Positions 56,501 through 56,768 of a stretch of DNA of 56,768 nucleotides are shown here, piece after piece. The stretch is from an uncultured Saprospiraceae bacterium (GTDB lineage: Bacteria; Bacteroidota; Bacteroidia; Chitinophagales; Saprospiraceae). Each line of letters opens with the position of its first letter. Position 1 is the stretch's first letter. The position numbers were made by a program, and so were the translations under genes. Below the pieces are notes generated by a model, which saw nothing but the letters and a program-made list of their open reading frames with translations, was not told the origin of the DNA and made no database searches. The stretch lies in assembly GCA_938007965.1 (NCBI GenBank), contig CALLMH010000079.1, positions 1 through 56,768 on the forward strand, in the 5' to 3' direction.

Positions 56501-56768
56501 CTCACCAAGTATTAATCTAGCACCAAATACAGAGCCAGAAAATGAGACTGGACAAGGCGGCGATCAAGATGCAGCAAATGATGACGATGGTGATATGACA
56601 GTAGACTTCGGGCTCTATGGAGTTTATGATTTAGCGATTGATAAATCGTTCAACAGTTCTAGTACCGATCCGATTGCACAGGGCAGTACGGTTACATTCG
56701 ACGTAACAGTCACGAATGAAGGGACGCTAGAAGCGTTCAATGTATCCGTGATAGATAACATTCCGATG
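53556..56768 (+). CDS. Giant secreted multidomain protein, 3' end outside the window
   Basis: An open frame runs from ATG 53556 to the last base, 1071 codons without a stop, so the gene continues to the right. The N-terminus is unusually long (about 49 residues): a basic region, then IGISSFIFLAFNLLISINVDAQ as the hydrophobic core. Next come a beta-propeller-like domain (about 55-360, YVTDPSEDLIHKFTINPDG), a Cys-rich stretch, an Ig-like domain (TYQWQSS-type, TGPVTYQWQSSTTS), two 83-residue repeats (from about 552), a DUF11 domain (DLALTKVYNDALSDNPILPG), an Asp-rich link, an SdrD B-like domain (SIGSTVFSDANNDGVFDEAT) and the start of a second DUF11. Such proteins in Bacteroidota are very large T9SS-exported surface adhesins. 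The sorting tail is expected beyond the window. Confidence 0.9.
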   Translation, partial: MYPTNKLTLASKTAKGDYRLFRTLTSKIGISSFIFLAFNLLISINVDAQSCNCTDYLYVTDPSEDLIHKFTINPDGTIGTEIGTPWLPTGSIIDPHGVVSDVNGNLYSAQIDGPGVNNDPSFLYQLSCDGTVLDNDFIPNWNRTINLTTKGNTLYAIGGDSPNNYFPFYIYAYDLCTQMAIDSIQLPDNAAGNNVNGWDLIEGSDGNLYFTQGYSVSVGENHKIYRVEDDLSSYTLIVDYPYLPGHATHGTAQDEFGNFYLALTDQNPGTTTIVKFDSSGNVINTITDGATNQSGFAGSWGLTYHEPSGNIFLGTLGDDCVAVLDAGGATGNMSYIASAGVPHVPGAYAKALHIVSECCPISASVTIDTTICDFSAGLVIDLLDILECDGGTFCEGTWAPEPGNVDFIYDNCDQTITATSQNACGAYTFSAPGGDGSACGAFVVTLNVDVANITEPVITSDQTICAGETPEDIAISTFSTGTGPVTYQWQSSTTSCSDGFTDIVGETTSMYSPSALTTTTYYRVVATVNGNCNSGECTKNSNCLTISVDTLPEVTLTDPSDVCVDGSELSYTATPAGGTFSSDAPAGFVADNANGTATLDPSLAGAGTYDITYSYTDENGCRSSETVSVTINALPEVTLTDPSDVCIGGDDLMFTATPSGGIFTTDAPNGFTANNSAGTATLNPTDAGPGQYNITYNYVDENGCEASQSVSVSICEFDLALTKVYNDALSDNPILPGSTVVFDIEVFNQGTVDAFDININDYIPNGLILNDSQWTENDGVAVLNTPIPTIAVGTSEIVQIEFIVSSTMIGGPITNNAEIAFATKDDNSDINTPDSDSTPNNEDGTTPDPVDNDTDAEDGSDDYDPATIIVTNPFVSIGSTVFSDANNDGVFDEATEDGLPNIVVKLYDDIDMNGVPDGAAIDSVVTDSNGDYFFDSLLVGDYIVGVTPLDSLPLSSTPTNTADDQTDNDDNGIQASSGDEIFSPSINLAPNTEPENETGQGGDQDAANDDDGDMTVDFGLYGVYDLAIDKSFNSSSTDPIAQGSTVTFDVTVTNEGTLEAFNVSVIDNIPM
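55209..55706 (+). repeat. Two tandem 249-bp coding repeats
   Basis: Two consecutive 83-codon units each begin LPEVTLTDPSDVC and contain A-T-P-x-G-G-x-F-x-(S/T)-D-A-P. The first 38 bases of the units (from 55209 and 55458) are nearly identical. They encode Ig-like units in the giant secreted protein. Confidence 0.75.

Overview
This AT-rich window is a chromosomal segment of a Bacteroidota bacterium, most likely a marine member of the Saprospiraceae/Lewinella type. Direct evidence is a porP-gldK-gldL-gldM-gldN type IX secretion (T9SS)/gliding operon, a PorZ homologue, at least four secreted proteins ending in the T9SS C-terminal sorting domain (a YPNP motif followed by a beta-sandwich), and several upstream regions with the Bacteroidota -7 element TAnnTTTG. 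The family-level assignment is inference. I saw no tRNA, rRNA, CRISPR array, transposase or phage gene.

Layout. 1-390: non-coding, with a long imperfect hairpin, one copy of a dispersed repeat, and the terminator of the next gene. 391-2796 (-): secreted beta-helix protein. 3241-9930 (+): TetR regulator, TolC-like outer-membrane protein, membrane-fusion lipoprotein and RND permease, a self-contained efflux operon with its own terminator. 10103-11065 (-): orphan MoxR ATPase. 11374-13135 (+): LEA14-like lipoprotein, then prfA. 13170-17885 (-): 1571-residue multidomain secreted protein. 18164-23686 (+): alpha-2-macroglobulin lipoprotein with an intact thioester. 23824-24345 (-): small unknown membrane protein. 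24663-29208 (+): HTH regulator of unknown family, GH3-like protein, rsmI and a Cys/Met-metabolism PLP enzyme. 29437-31806 (+): M43 metalloprotease with a T9SS tail. 31905-32669 (+): MBL-fold hydrolase. 32836-38639 (+): T9SS core operon. 39011-40595: lipoprotein (+), AlkA-like glycosylase and OsmC protein (-). 40774-43614 (+): uvrA. 43782-48514 (-): porZ and pbpC. 48801-51340 (+): paaABCD, without paaE. 51474-53183 (-): phosphohexomutase. 53556 to the right edge (+): the first 1071 codons of a giant secreted protein that runs out of the window.

How the parts fit. The T9SS core (PorP/K/L/M/N) and PorZ would export and anchor the CTD-bearing proteins encoded nearby (391, 13170, 29437, 43782, and presumably the protein at the right edge). 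Alpha-2-macroglobulin and PbpC, often neighbours in other bacteria, are both present but about 22 kb apart. The efflux operon looks locally controlled by its TetR protein through an inverted repeat at the promoter. The paa operon has a clean inverted repeat at its promoter.

No clearly new multi-gene system is visible. The best leads are non-coding or structural: a dispersed repeat ending in a GGGATATT/AATATCCC hairpin in gene-end spacers; a 77-nt three-stem hairpin at the left edge; paired near-palindromes flanking the promoter region of the unknown HTH regulator; a perfect 13-bp inverted repeat between gldK and gldL; and a pbpC N-terminus that only makes sense if one base of an A7 tract is skipped or a non-standard start is used.
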